Shown here in pieces: positions 26,705-35,509 of a DNA stretch of 64,000 nucleotides. This DNA is from JAXGPX01 sp040766745 (GTDB taxonomy: Bacteria > Bacillota > Sulfobacillia > Fermentithermobacillales > Fermentithermobacillaceae). Position 1 is the first letter of the stretch; each line of letters opens with the position of its first letter. The notes under the pieces were generated by a model, which saw only the letters and a program-made list of their open reading frames with translations, was not told the origin of the DNA and did no database searches. The stretch covers positions 310,001 through 374,000 of the forward strand of contig JAXGPX010000002.1 of NCBI GenBank assembly GCA_040766745.1, given 5' to 3'. Made by a program: the position numbers and the translations under genes.

Positions 26705-28435
26705 CTATGTAACCACTTTTCCGTCCAATATAGTTATTGCAGCTTTCACTAAAGGATGCAAATCATCACCGTTACCGCCTGCTCCTTGGTTATCATGATC
26801 TTGCCCCGGCTGATCCACTTCAACAGCCAGGTCCAATCTGCAATTAATCAATTTCTCAAGATAATCTTGTACTACCCTTTTATGATTGTCAGTAAGGATT
26901 TGCTCCATGTGGGTAGCATAGCCCTGTGGATACGCCAGGACCAGTGTCTTGTTGTCGATTACCTTAGATGGCCTTGAAGGTAAAAGATAGGCCCGTGCCT
27001 GGATTTTGCGCTTCTTCTGAAGATCGCCAAGAAGAGAGTCCCACACCTGCTGAACAATCTCTAGCAAATTCCCATCCGGGCGTGGCCCGCCTACCTGTAC
27101 GCGCTCCGGGTCTTCTGCAGAATCCCTGCTAATACCGTGGCCGGTTTCATTATCAGGTTCACCGGGCATCTCTCCGGTTTGGCCTTTGGCACCCCATTGG
27201 CCAAACTGGGCTTGCTCAATAGGGCCGCCGGCAGATGCTTCAGAACGCGGCCTGGGCCGTGTAGTTCTTTCTGTAACTTGGTGCCCAGCCGAAAGAGGCC
27301 TAACAGATTGGGCTTGAACCATGTCTGATGCAAGATAGGCCGGCACCGGCTCACTCTCGGTGAAAAGCCCCAGTAAGGCAACATCAACAACAAGCCTGGG
27401 GTTATCACTGTTTCGCATTTGGCTTATGGCATTTGATGTAGCTTCAAGAAGTCTGATAAGTATCCCCTTTGGGAAGGCTCCTGACAGTGGCTTCATCTCT
27501 TTGAGCTCATCAGGCGTCCTTCCAAGCCCTGACGCTTCCCCTCCTGAAGCCAGGAAAAGAAGATCCCTGGCGAACACTCCAATCTCCTGACATAGCTCGC
27601 CCATGTCTTTGCCGCGCTCTGAAATCTCTCTAACCACGTCTATGACACCTTTGAGGTCTTCCCTGGAGATGGCCTTGAAAAGCCTGGCCATAACCTCACC
27701 TGAGGTCTCTCCCAGAATTTCACGGGCGTCCTTTTCCAGCACCTTTCCGTCACCATAGGTAATGCACAGATCCAAAATTGAAAGGCCGTCGCGCATGGAG
27801 CCCCCTGCAGCCCGTGCTATGAGCCTCAGGGCACCTTTTTCCCATTGAATATCCTGAGACACAAGTATTTTTTCAAGCTGGCCCTCGATGTCTTCTATTG
27901 AGAGCCGCCGAAACTCTAACCTCTGGCACCTTGAGGCAATAGTGACCGGAATTTTATGAGCCGCTGTAGTGGCAAGTATAAACATGACATGTTCAGGTGG
28001 TTCTTCAAGGGTCTTTAGAAGGGCATTAAAAGCTTCTGGCGTGAGCATATGAACTTCGTCGATTATGTAGACTTTGTAACTACCCATAACAGGCAAATAC
28101 CTAACGCTCTCCCTGAGGCTGCGTATCTCGTCAATACCCCTGTTGGAAGCAGCATCGATCTCGATTACGTCAACTGAGCTGCCCTTGGCAATGGCCTGGC
28201 ACGGGCCACATTGGTTGCATGGTTCTGCATCTTCTCTCCTGCTGCAGTTTACTGCTTTTGCCAGGAGCCGCGCTACAGTTGTTTTTCCTGTTCCACGGGG
28301 CCCGGAAAAAAGATACGCATGAGATACTTTGTTTTCGACAAGGGCATTTTGCAGAATTCGAATTACCGGTTTTTGGTTAACTACATCTTCCCATTGCTTA
28401 GGGCGCCAGATACGATACAGGGCCGTGTAGGACAA
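26705..28435 (-). CDS. dnaX: DNA polymerase III gamma/tau subunit
   Basis: The clamp-loader ATPase, 576 residues. Walker A is GPRGTGKT (45-52), a zinc-binding cysteine cluster follows (CSRREDAEPCNQCGPC), then DEVHML and the sensor SRCQRLEFRR. The C-terminal third is poorly conserved and contains a Gly/Arg-rich linker. The start is TTG 28435, eight bases after GGAGG. I saw no A-rich slippery site of the kind used for tau/gamma frameshifting, so a single product is likely. The SRP RNA gene lies directly upstream. Confidence 0.97.
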   Translation of the reverse strand: MSYTALYRIWRPKQWEDVVNQKPVIRILQNALVENKVSHAYLFSGPRGTGKTTVARLLAKAVNCSRREDAEPCNQCGPCQAIAKGSSVDVIEIDAASNRGIDEIRSLRESVRYLPVMGSYKVYIIDEVHMLTPEAFNALLKTLEEPPEHVMFILATTAAHKIPVTIASRCQRLEFRRLSIEDIEGQLEKILVSQDIQWEKGALRLIARAAGGSMRDGLSILDLCITYGDGKVLEKDAREILGETSGEVMARLFKAISREDLKGVIDVVREISERGKDMGELCQEIGVFARDLLFLASGGEASGLGRTPDELKEMKPLSGAFPKGILIRLLEATSNAISQMRNSDNPRLVVDVALLGLFTESEPVPAYLASDMVQAQSVRPLSAGHQVTERTTRPRPRSEASAGGPIEQAQFGQWGAKGQTGEMPGEPDNETGHGISRDSAEDPERVQVGGPRPDGNLLEIVQQVWDSLLGDLQKKRKIQARAYLLPSRPSKVIDNKTLVLAYPQGYATHMEQILTDNHKRVVQDYLEKLINCRLDLAVEVDQPGQDHDNQGAGGNGDDLHPLVKAAITILDGKVVT

Positions 28436-28508
28436 GTTTCACGCCTCCGAAATTGAACTCCCTGCAGGCTCCAATTGTAGCAGAAACAATTCATAGAGAT
28501 ATCTAAAT

Positions 28509-28778
28509 TGGCCGTGCACCTATCTTCGAACGGCCTCCCCAGGCGATACCAACATGGCTGGCTCCAGCTAGGAACCCCTGCGGCACATGAGAAGGCTCGC
28601 TTACCGCTGCTTCCTCCCGGATCTGACGGGGTTTGCGAATTCTCATTGCGCAGGCCCCGGCTTTCAACGCTGCCCGCGCCGGCCAGACCCTAAAAAGGCT
28701 CGCCCTCGGATAGGCTTCAACCCCGCTATAGCGGATTGCGGGTTACAGGGCACCGCTAACTCCCCGTTTAGCACGGCC
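28509..28778 (-). ncRNA. ffs: Signal recognition particle RNA, large form with Alu domain
   Basis: The hallmark domain IV is present on the minus strand: GTCAGATCCGGGAGGAAGCA followed by GCGGTAAG (about 28604-28629), with a GGGA tetraloop. The 5' part, with GTGCTAAACGGGGAGTTAGC then GGTGCCCTGTAACC, matches the Alu domain of the Bacillus scRNA, and the 3' end AGGTGCACGGCC can pair back to the 5' end. At about 270 nt it is the long type of spore-forming Bacillota. It lies between tRNA-Ser(GGA) and dnaX, as in Bacillus. Ends are approximate. Confidence 0.92.
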
Positions 28779-28825
28779 AAACCTTCAAACAAATTGATTT
28801 CGCGCCTACTCTAAATATCATTTGG

Positions 28826-28916
28826 TGGCGGAGGGAGTGGGATTTGAACCCACGAGACGCATAACACGTCTACACGCTCTCCAGGCGTGCTCCTTCAGCC
28901 GCTCGGACATCCCTCC
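28826..28916 (-). tRNA. tRNA-Ser(GGA)
   Basis: Class II tRNA with a 7-bp acceptor stem GGAGGGA/TCCCTCC, a long variable arm, TTC loop GGGTTCAAATCCC and anticodon GGA in CACGC-CTGGAGA-GCGTG. The 3' CCA is encoded. It is the last of the tRNA genes before the SRP RNA. Confidence 0.95.
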
Positions 28917-28936
28917 GCGTATGGCAGTATATCGAT

Positions 28937-29026
28937 TGGCGGAGGGGGTGGGATTTGAACCCACGAGGCGCTTGCACGCCTACCCGCTTTCGAGGCGGGC
29001 TCGTTCAGCCGCTCCGACACCCCTCC
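28937..29026 (-). tRNA. tRNA-Ser(CGA)
   Basis: Class II tRNA, acceptor stem GGAGGGG/CCCCTCC, anticodon CGA in CCCGC-CTCGAAA-GCGGG, long variable arm and encoded CCA. It reads UCG codons. It lies 20 bases upstream of tRNA-Ser(GGA). Confidence 0.95.
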
Positions 29027-29153
29027 GGGCATCAAAAGTCCCCACCTGCCAGGACCTGCCGTACTTAGATTACTTATATCATTTTCAGTTTTCAAGTGCA
29101 CGTGTTTTAATTTCGACAACACCAGTATTCAAAGTTTACCCTTTGAAAGGCTG

Positions 29154-29627
29154 TCAGGCACGGAGTTCCTGAAAGAACACTTCGAGAATGTTCCGGCATT
29201 CTTCTTCCCTGATTCCTACAGAAACGTCAACTCTGTGATTCAGCCTTGGATCCCCGGTAATATCCCACAAAGAGCCGCAAGCTCCTGTCTTAGGGTCTCT
29301 TGTTCCAACAACCAGCCTGGGGATCCGTGCCATTACTATTGCTCCGGCACACATGGGGCAAGGTTCAAGGGTTACATACATTGTGGCATCTAAAATGCGC
29401 CATCCTGTCTTGTACCGAGCCGCCTGGCGTATGGCAATTATCTCTGCGTGGGCTGTAGGATCGTTCAGAGTTTCTTTGAGATTGTGCCCCTTACCGATGA
29501 CTTGGCCATCTCTTAGAATCACTGCCCCAACAGGTACTTCCCCTAAGGCATAAGCTTTTTTGGCCTCCTCAAGGGCAAGCTCCATACCGTATGAATCAAT
29601 CCACTCTTTGCTTTTCAAACCATTCAA
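29154..29627 (-). CDS. tadA: tRNA adenosine(34) deaminase
   Basis: Deaminates A34 of tRNA-Arg(ACG) to inosine so that it can read CGU, CGC and CGA. Zinc-site residues are H60 and E62 in TAHAEI, and C90 and C93 in PCPMC; length is 157. The start is unsure: TTG 29627 has a weak GGTGG upstream, while ATG 29585 would give a shorter but family-like N-terminus (MELALEEAKKAYALGEVPVG). Its substrate tRNA is encoded about 140 bases upstream in the same presumed transcript. Confidence 0.95.
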   Translation of the reverse strand: MNGLKSKEWIDSYGMELALEEAKKAYALGEVPVGAVILRDGQVIGKGHNLKETLNDPTAHAEIIAIRQAARYKTGWRILDATMYVTLEPCPMCAGAIVMARIPRLVVGTRDPKTGACGSLWDITGDPRLNHRVDVSVGIREEECRNILEVFFQELRA

Positions 29628-29664
29628 TTACTCAATCCACCAGCCTCGCTGGGCCTACAAAACT

Positions 29665-29743
29665 TGGTGCGCCCGGGAGGACTCGAACCTCCGGCAGACG
29701 GGGATTAGGAATCCCCCGCTCTATCCACCTGAGCTACGGGCGC
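29665..29743 (-). tRNA. tRNA-Arg(CCT)
   Basis: Acceptor stem GCGCCCG/CGGGCGC, anticodon CCT in GGGGA-TTCCTAA-TCCCC, T-loop GGTTCGAGTCC and encoded CCA. It reads AGG codons. It sits between tadA and tRNA-Arg(ACG). Confidence 0.95.
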
Positions 29744-29763
29744 AACGCTACTACTACGATTCA

Positions 29764-29840
29764 TGGTGCGCCCGGCGGGATTTGAACCCACAACCTACAG
29801 ATCCGTAGTCTGTCGCTCTATCCAATTGAGCTACAGGCGC
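29764..29840 (-). tRNA. tRNA-Arg(ACG)
   Basis: Acceptor stem GCGCCTG/CGGGCGC with one G-T pair, anticodon ACG in ACAGA-CTACGGA-TCTGT, T-loop GGTTCAAATCC and encoded CCA. A34 must be converted to inosine by TadA, whose gene is close downstream. Confidence 0.95.
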
Positions 29841-29854
29841 GCCTTAGATTTAAG

Positions 29855-29944
29855 TGGCGGAGAGGGAGGGATTCGAACCCTCGAAGGAGTTGCCCCCTTA
29901 ACGGTTTAGCAAACCGTCGCCCTCGGCCTCTAGGCGACCTCTCC
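29855..29944 (-). tRNA. tRNA-Ser(GCT)
   Basis: Class II tRNA with acceptor stem GGAGAGG/CCTCTCC, anticodon GCT in ACGGT-TTGCTAA-ACCGT, long variable arm and encoded CCA. It reads AGU and AGC. Confidence 0.95.
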
Positions 29945-30000
29945 GCATCCAAAACCCTACTGCACTGAGTATATTACCACGTCTTGATTGTTGATGCCAG

Positions 30001-30091
30001 TGGCGGAGGGGGTGGGATTCGAACCCACGGAGGGCCAGTAACCCTCAACGGTTTTCAAGACCGCCGCATTCAACCGCTCTGCCACCCCTCC
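30001..30091 (-). tRNA. tRNA-Ser(TGA)
   Basis: Class II tRNA with acceptor stem GGAGGGG/CCCCTCC, anticodon TGA in GCGGT-CTTGAAA-ACCGT, long variable arm and encoded CCA. It is the first gene of the tRNA group in the direction of transcription. Confidence 0.95.
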
Positions 30092-30211
30092 GGCAGACAG
30101 AACAACCTGCTCCAGGCTGTTATGCTGCCCGGAGTCAGACAGGTTCCTCGAATGCAAATGTTATCACATCTGACAGGCGAAATCAACGAAATACATGTAT
30201 TGTGCCGAGCA

Positions 30212-31660
30212 TTATCCCTGTGAAACGCCAGAACCGTCCCCGTGTTCCAGTCCCCGTGAAACGCCAGAACCGTCCCCGCGTTTCACCCGCGTTTCAATGG
30301 CCCTGGCAGCAATGACTCCTGATACAGATGCCTGGGCTAGGCTCCTGGTAATGCCTGCCCCGTCGCCTATGGCAAAAAGGCCTTCTACCTCGGAACTCAT
30401 ATCTTCTCTTACCTTCACTCTGGCAGAATAATACTTGACTTCGACGCCGTACAGAAGTGTGTGTTTTGACCATATGCCTGGCATGAGATTGTTCAATACT
30501 TCCAGCATTTCCATGATGTTTTGTATGTGCCTGTATGGCAAGACCAGAGTAAGATCGCCGGGGGTTGCGTCTTTTAATGTAGGCTCTACCATGCTCTTTG
30601 CCAGGCGTTTTTCAGTAGACCGCCGCCCTTCCCAGAGATCCCCAAGCCTCTGGACTATTACTCCGCCGCCTAGCATGTTTGCAAGGCTGGCAATGTACTT
30701 GCCATAGGAAATGGGCTTCCTGAAAGGCTGTGTAAATGTCTTGGATACTAATAAGGCGAAGTTGGTATTGTCAGTGGTACGGTTGCTCCAGGAATGGCCG
30801 TTAACCGTGATGACGCCCCCGGTATTCTCAATAACTACCTCTCCCCTTGGGCAGACGCAGAACGTTCTGATGAGATCATCAAAAGACCTGGAGTAGTAAT
30901 GTATTTTGGGCTCCCAGACCTTGTTTGTTATGTCGTCTGCCACCACAGCCGGAATCTCAACCCTTACACCAATGTCAACAGGGTTTATCTCCTGGGTTAA
31001 GCCCAGCCTTTGGGCCTCATCTGAAAACCATGAAGAACCTTCACGGCCTGGCGCAGCAATAAGGTAGCGGCACCTCTCTTCGGTGCCGTCTGTCAGAGCG
31101 ACTCCCTGTACCCGGTTTTTGTGAACCAGAATTCTGGCTACTTCAGCTTTGGTCCTTATAGACACCTTGGGTTCCAGGTGCAAATACATGTTTTTCAGTA
31201 TTTTGGGGCTGTTGTCGCTTCCTAGGTGTCTGATAGGGGCAGGTATGAGTTCTAATCCGGCAGTAGCTGCCCTCCGCACAAGGTCACCTGTGGCATCCTT
31301 GTCAGTGCCAAATACCCGGCCTGTTGCGCCAAAATCAAGCCATATGTTGTCGATATAGCTTATGAGGTCCGTTAGTTGGGCCCTGGAAACATACTCGTGG
31401 AGAAAACCGCCAAACTTGTTGGTGAGCGTGAGTTTCCCATCACTGAACGCTCCTGCGCCGCCCCATCCTGATGTTATTGAGCATGGAGAGCAGTTTAAGC
31501 ACCCGCCGATTATCCCCTGCCGCGGGCATAATCTCTTCTCAAGATCGAGCCCTTTGTCCAGGATAAGCACAGACAGCCCGGGCGCTCTCTTGGTAAGTTC
31601 CAGGGCTGCAAAAATACCTGCAGGCCCTGCGCCTACTATGATGACATCCCAGGTTTTCAA
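30212..31660 (-). CDS. FAD-dependent dehydrogenase, function unknown (COG2509-like)
   Basis: A 482-residue flavoprotein with an N-terminal Rossmann motif (VIIVGAGPAGIFAALEL), conserved cysteines at CPRQGIIGGCLNCSPC and a C-terminal FAD motif (GLFAIGDGAGITRSLAQA). It belongs to the group of uncharacterised dehydrogenases related to geranylgeranyl-reductase-like proteins; substrate unknown. TTG 31660 follows GGAGG. The last 24 residues (from about VKRGDGSGVSRGLEHGDGSG) are not family sequence: they are encoded by two copies of a short GGGGACGGTTC repeat, so the natural C-terminus probably ended near residue 458. Confidence 0.9.
   Translation of the reverse strand: MKTWDVIIVGAGPAGIFAALELTKRAPGLSVLILDKGLDLEKRLCPRQGIIGGCLNCSPCSITSGWGGAGAFSDGKLTLTNKFGGFLHEYVSRAQLTDLISYIDNIWLDFGATGRVFGTDKDATGDLVRRAATAGLELIPAPIRHLGSDNSPKILKNMYLHLEPKVSIRTKAEVARILVHKNRVQGVALTDGTEERCRYLIAAPGREGSSWFSDEAQRLGLTQEINPVDIGVRVEIPAVVADDITNKVWEPKIHYYSRSFDDLIRTFCVCPRGEVVIENTGGVITVNGHSWSNRTTDNTNFALLVSKTFTQPFRKPISYGKYIASLANMLGGGVIVQRLGDLWEGRRSTEKRLAKSMVEPTLKDATPGDLTLVLPYRHIQNIMEMLEVLNNLMPGIWSKHTLLYGVEVKYYSARVKVREDMSSEVEGLFAIGDGAGITRSLAQASVSGVIAARAIETRVKRGDGSGVSRGLEHGDGSGVSQG
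30221..30286 (-). repeat. Two tandem GGGGACGGTTC repeats at the 3' end of the flavoprotein gene
   Basis: Two 30-bp units (30221-30250 and 30257-30286) share TGAAACGCCAGAACCGTCCC on the plus strand. The second is bounded by TGAAACGC and GCGTTTCA, an 8-bp inverted repeat, and a third GCGTTTCA follows at 30289-30296. A related copy is at 25050-25080. The repeats are inside the coding frame of the flavoprotein and supply its stop region. Confidence 0.8.
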
Positions 31661-31671
31661 CAGATAACCTC

Positions 31672-33009
31672 CTAAACACCGCTATCTCCAGGAGCGTGTA
31701 TTGTATCCAAATCTCCAAATCTGCAAACTTCTCTTGAGAAGAACAACCTTACAGAACCTGTAGGGCCGTTTCTCTGTTTGGCTACAATCAAATCGATAGC
31801 GTTGTTCTGCTCAAGTTCAGGCTCAGAGTACAAGAACATGACAATATCTGCATCTTGTTCTATAGCACCGGACTCTCTCAGGTCTGACAGCATAGGCCTT
31901 CTATCCTGACGCTGTTCCACTGCTCTTGACAGCTGAGACATGGCTATTACAGGCACCTCCAGTTCCCTGGCAAGCCCTTTTAGAGACCGTGAAATTTCTG
32001 AAATCTCCTGCTGCCTGTTTTCTTGCTTTCTGGTTCTCATAAGCTGCAAGTAGTCTATGACTACAAGGCCCAGGCCATGTTCTGCCTTGATTCTCCTGGC
32101 CTTTGCCCTGAGTTCCATTACTGATATTCCCGGTGTATCGTCAATGAAAATCTTGGCCTCTCCAAGCCTTCCCAAAGCGATAGACAATCTTCTCCATTCA
32201 TCATCATTAAGAAAACCGTTTCGCAGATTCTGGCTGTTTATTGCCGACTCTGAACACAGTAACCTTTGAGCCACCTGCTCCTTTGACATTTCGAGGCTGA
32301 ATATAACAACTGCGCAATCTCCCTTGACAGCTGTACTCCTTGCAATATTAAGCCCAAGGGAGGTCTTTCCCACAGACGGGCGCGCTGCAAGAATTATTAA
32401 GTCAGATGGCTGAAACCCTGACGTTAAATTGTCTAAATCAGTAAGTCCGCTGGGAAGCCCTACCACATCTCCTCTGTGAGATGCAAGGTACTCAAGTTTC
32501 TCCATTGTTTCTACCAGCACATCTTTTAGGTGAACATATCCCTGGGTACTGCGGCCCTGTGATATTTGGAATATAGTTTCTTCGGCCTTGTCAAGGAGTT
32601 CATCAACTTCAGACTGGGATACGTAGGCACTGGCTGCTATCTCTGTGGCAGCGGCAATTAGCCGCCTTAATACCGCTTTCTCTGCAACTATCTTTGCATA
32701 GTACTCTACGTTTGCTGCTGTAGGCACAAAGTTGGCAAGCCTGGCAAGTTCGGCAGCTCCGCCTATCCTCTCAAGATGGCCTGACCCTTTAAGAGACTCG
32801 GACAAAGTCACAAGGTCTACCGCTTCAAGCTTATCTGCCATTGCCTCCATATGCCTGAAGATAATTCTGTGGCTTTCTTTGTAAAAGTCGTCAGGTTTCA
32901 GGATCTCAAGTGCCGAAATCACAGCGCTTTGCTCAATGAGCATAGATCCGATAACGGCTTCTTCAGCCTCAATGTTTTGAGGCGGCACCCTTTGTGGCAC
33001 CTGAGACAA
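31672..33009 (-). CDS. dnaB: Replicative DNA helicase DnaB
   Basis: Hexameric fork helicase of 445 residues (DnaC in Bacillus nomenclature). The N-terminal domain begins PPQNIEAEEAVIGSML; the RecA-like motor has Walker A ARPSVGKTSLG and Walker B LGLVVIDYLQLM. It lacks inteins. TTG 33009 follows GGGGGAG. It is the last gene of the rpsF operon in this window; the flavoprotein gene follows 11 bases later and may be co-transcribed. No DnaI-type loader is encoded here, but a DciA-like protein is (58437). Confidence 0.97.
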   Translation of the reverse strand: MSQVPQRVPPQNIEAEEAVIGSMLIEQSAVISALEILKPDDFYKESHRIIFRHMEAMADKLEAVDLVTLSESLKGSGHLERIGGAAELARLANFVPTAANVEYYAKIVAEKAVLRRLIAAATEIAASAYVSQSEVDELLDKAEETIFQISQGRSTQGYVHLKDVLVETMEKLEYLASHRGDVVGLPSGLTDLDNLTSGFQPSDLIILAARPSVGKTSLGLNIARSTAVKGDCAVVIFSLEMSKEQVAQRLLCSESAINSQNLRNGFLNDDEWRRLSIALGRLGEAKIFIDDTPGISVMELRAKARRIKAEHGLGLVVIDYLQLMRTRKQENRQQEISEISRSLKGLARELEVPVIAMSQLSRAVEQRQDRRPMLSDLRESGAIEQDADIVMFLYSEPELEQNNAIDLIVAKQRNGPTGSVRLFFSREVCRFGDLDTIHAPGDSGV

Positions 33010-33026
33010 CTTAACTCCCCCTCATT

Positions 33027-34943
33027 TTAGGCGCAGAAAGAAGACTCTCTCCATTGTGGGCAAATATGGTCAAGGGCATCTTCCAGGGTTTTTACGTAGG
33101 CCACTTCTATTCCCCTGATTTCCTTTATCCCCTGGGCATTCTCAAAAGGGATCAGAATCTTCTTCATGCCCGCTTGTTTTGCACCATATATTTTCTCGTA
33201 TACTCCTCCAATAGCTTTAACCTGGCCGGTTAAGGATACCTCACCGGTGACTGCAACATCCTGCCTCATAGGAAGCCCGGTAATGGCGGAAAACACAGCC
33301 AGAGTAATGGCCAGTCCTGCCGACGGCCCGTCTATTCTGGCGCCTCCGATTATGTTTACGTGTACATCCCAGTTGTAAAGGTCGATACTGAAGGCCTTTC
33401 TCAAAGCAGATCCTGCGTTGAACAGCGAGTCTTTCACCATTGAACCGGCAGTATCGTTCATACGCATGGTTCCTTTGCCAGATTCCCTGGCCGGAAAACA
33501 GACTGTCTCAATCTCGATCACAGATCCAAGGTAGCCCAAGACCCCAAGGCCAAATGTCTTGCCCGTCTCTTCGGCGTCTCTAGCCCTTACAATGACGCTA
33601 GGCTGGATTCTGCCTGTTTCTATGGCAACTCTTACATCTTCAGCCGATATGGGCAAGTACCCGCGCTCTGGAAAACCTCCTGCATTGTGAAGGGCAACTG
33701 CGTACGCATCAGCCAGAAGCCCTACTGCCTTTCTGCCTTCGATAGTATGGTCGGCTATAATATGGCACGCTTCGGGTGTTATTTTTGCCCTAAGCCTTCT
33801 TACGGCCCCTTTTACAATCTTTACAATTTGCTCGGGAGTAAGGGCATCGAAAAACACTTCTGCACACCTGGAGCGAAGTGCAGGACTAATCTCGTCAGGG
33901 TCTCTTGTGGTAGCCCCAACCAGAACAAAATCAGCCGGCGCCCCCTGGCTGAACAGGCGCTTAACGTACTCAGGTACCCTTGGGTCGTCAGGATCGTAGT
34001 AAGACGAGTCGAAATAGACCCTCTTGTCTTCAAGTACCTTTAGCAGCTTGTTTTGAAGAAGAGGATCCATTTCTCCGATTTCATCTATAAACAGAATTCC
34101 TCCGGTGGCCGAAGTAACCAGCCCCAGTTTGGGCTCAGGAACTCCACCGTCTGCAAGGTCACGCCTTGCACCCTGATAAATCGGATCGTGTACCGAGCCC
34201 AGGAGAGGATTTGTAATCTCCCTGGGATCCCATCGCAAAGTTGCGCCATCTGTTTCGATAAACGGAGCTTCCTTGGCGAACGGAGAAAACGGCAATCCTT
34301 TTGACTCTTCGAGCACAAGCCTGGCTGCTGAGGTCTTTCCAACACCTGGAGGCCCGTACAATATGACGTGCTGCGGGTACGGGCTTGCAATCTTAGCCAG
34401 AAGAGCCTGTATGGCTCTTTCTTGCCCTACAATATCTTTTAACCCTCTGGGTTTTAGAACCGACAGAGCTGAACGGGAAAGGGATCGCTTTTCCAGCTGC
34501 AATATAGACTCAAGTCGTTTCTGGGTTTCCTGTGTTTCAGGGCCGCTGTTTTCAAGAAGTATTTCTTTCTTGATATCTTGTAAGTACTCGTCATGTTTTT
34601 CCTGCATTTTCCGGGAAACCCTGTCTTCGATTTCCTGCTCTATGGACTGCCGGGCTATCCTTTCTGCAATCTCTTCCTGACAATGATCCAAAATTGCCGG
34701 AATATCGTGAATCGCAGGCGACGAATGGATAGTAGGGTCCTCGTAAACCACCTTCTGCAGCGCCACTATCTGCTGAAGAAGATCCTGGGACTTCATTCCT
34801 TTGAGAGCCCCTAACTTGCCGGCCTTCAGAACCAATTTCTCCGGCCCGTAAATAGCTGCAAGAAACCCAAACATGGCGCCAATTCGCCTTTTGAGCATTT
34901 CCTCGCCTTCGGCTCCCTGGAACTCAGCGGTTTTCCGAGTCAC
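33027..34943 (-). CDS. lonC: Lon-family ATP-dependent protease (LonC type)
   Basis: A 638-residue protease lacking the classical N-terminal Lon domain. It has a helical N-terminus with a long coiled coil (about 90-150), an AAA+ module (Walker A YGPPGVGKTSAARL; Walker B GGILFIDEIGEM) and a C-terminal Lon protease domain with the catalytic Ser in DGPSAG and Lys in the GVYEKIYGAK region. The GTG at 34943 is one base past the rplI stop and is preceded by GGGGG, so it is preferred over TTG 34976. LonC between rplI and dnaB is a known arrangement in Clostridia. Confidence 0.9.
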   Translation of the reverse strand: MTRKTAEFQGAEGEEMLKRRIGAMFGFLAAIYGPEKLVLKAGKLGALKGMKSQDLLQQIVALQKVVYEDPTIHSSPAIHDIPAILDHCQEEIAERIARQSIEQEIEDRVSRKMQEKHDEYLQDIKKEILLENSGPETQETQKRLESILQLEKRSLSRSALSVLKPRGLKDIVGQERAIQALLAKIASPYPQHVILYGPPGVGKTSAARLVLEESKGLPFSPFAKEAPFIETDGATLRWDPREITNPLLGSVHDPIYQGARRDLADGGVPEPKLGLVTSATGGILFIDEIGEMDPLLQNKLLKVLEDKRVYFDSSYYDPDDPRVPEYVKRLFSQGAPADFVLVGATTRDPDEISPALRSRCAEVFFDALTPEQIVKIVKGAVRRLRAKITPEACHIIADHTIEGRKAVGLLADAYAVALHNAGGFPERGYLPISAEDVRVAIETGRIQPSVIVRARDAEETGKTFGLGVLGYLGSVIEIETVCFPARESGKGTMRMNDTAGSMVKDSLFNAGSALRKAFSIDLYNWDVHVNIIGGARIDGPSAGLAITLAVFSAITGLPMRQDVAVTGEVSLTGQVKAIGGVYEKIYGAKQAGMKKILIPFENAQGIKEIRGIEVAYVKTLEDALDHICPQWRESSFCA

Positions 34944-34944
34944 C

Positions 34945-35397
34945 CTATTGGCCCCCTTCCGGTTGTATTTCCACAATAACTTCTGCTTTCACTTTAGGGT
35001 GAAGCTGGACCTGAACCCTGTGAGAACCAAGTTCCTTCAAGTTTTCAGACAGCAAGACCTTTCTCTTGTCTACCGGTACTCTGAAAGAAGACTTGATTTT
35101 CGAGGCAATATCGCTTGAAGTCACTGAGCCGAAAATACGGCTACCGCCTGATTTCGCACGGAAAACCAGGGTTTTGCCTTCTATTTTTGCAGCGTAGTTT
35201 TTTGCTTCGGCCAAAAGCCTATCTTCTTTCTGCTCCTGGGCCTGATCGAGATTCTTTTGCTCTCTCAAAGTACTTTGTGTTGCCGGCACAGCCAGCCCTC
35301 TCGGAATAAGGAAATTACGTGCATACCCGTCTTTTACCTTTACTATATCTCCTGCTTTCCCCAAGCCGGCAACATCTTGCTTTAGGACAACATTCAT
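34945..35397 (-). CDS. rplI: Ribosomal protein bL9
   Basis: A 150-residue large-subunit protein beginning MNVVLKQDVAGLGKAGDIV with the standard GYARNFLIPRGLA motif, a connecting helix and a C-terminal domain. ATG 35397 follows GGGAGG. It belongs to the operon rpsF-ssb-rpsR-yybS-rplI. Confidence 0.98.
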   Translation of the reverse strand: MNVVLKQDVAGLGKAGDIVKVKDGYARNFLIPRGLAVPATQSTLREQKNLDQAQEQKEDRLLAEAKNYAAKIEGKTLVFRAKSGGSRIFGSVTSSDIASKIKSSFRVPVDKRKVLLSENLKELGSHRVQVQLHPKVKAEVIVEIQPEGGQ

Positions 35398-35509
35398 TTC
35401 CCTTCCTCCCTTCCCAAACTGACTGGATTATATAAAAATCCAATATGTAATCTTTTTGTTTTTGACTCTTCCCCAACGGATGCTTTGGCACTCTTCCAAG
35501 GTAGAATCC

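Noticed and set aside
28508..28814. Small plus-strand frames over the SRP RNA
   Set aside because: The region is explained by the SRP RNA structure; the frames have no family features.
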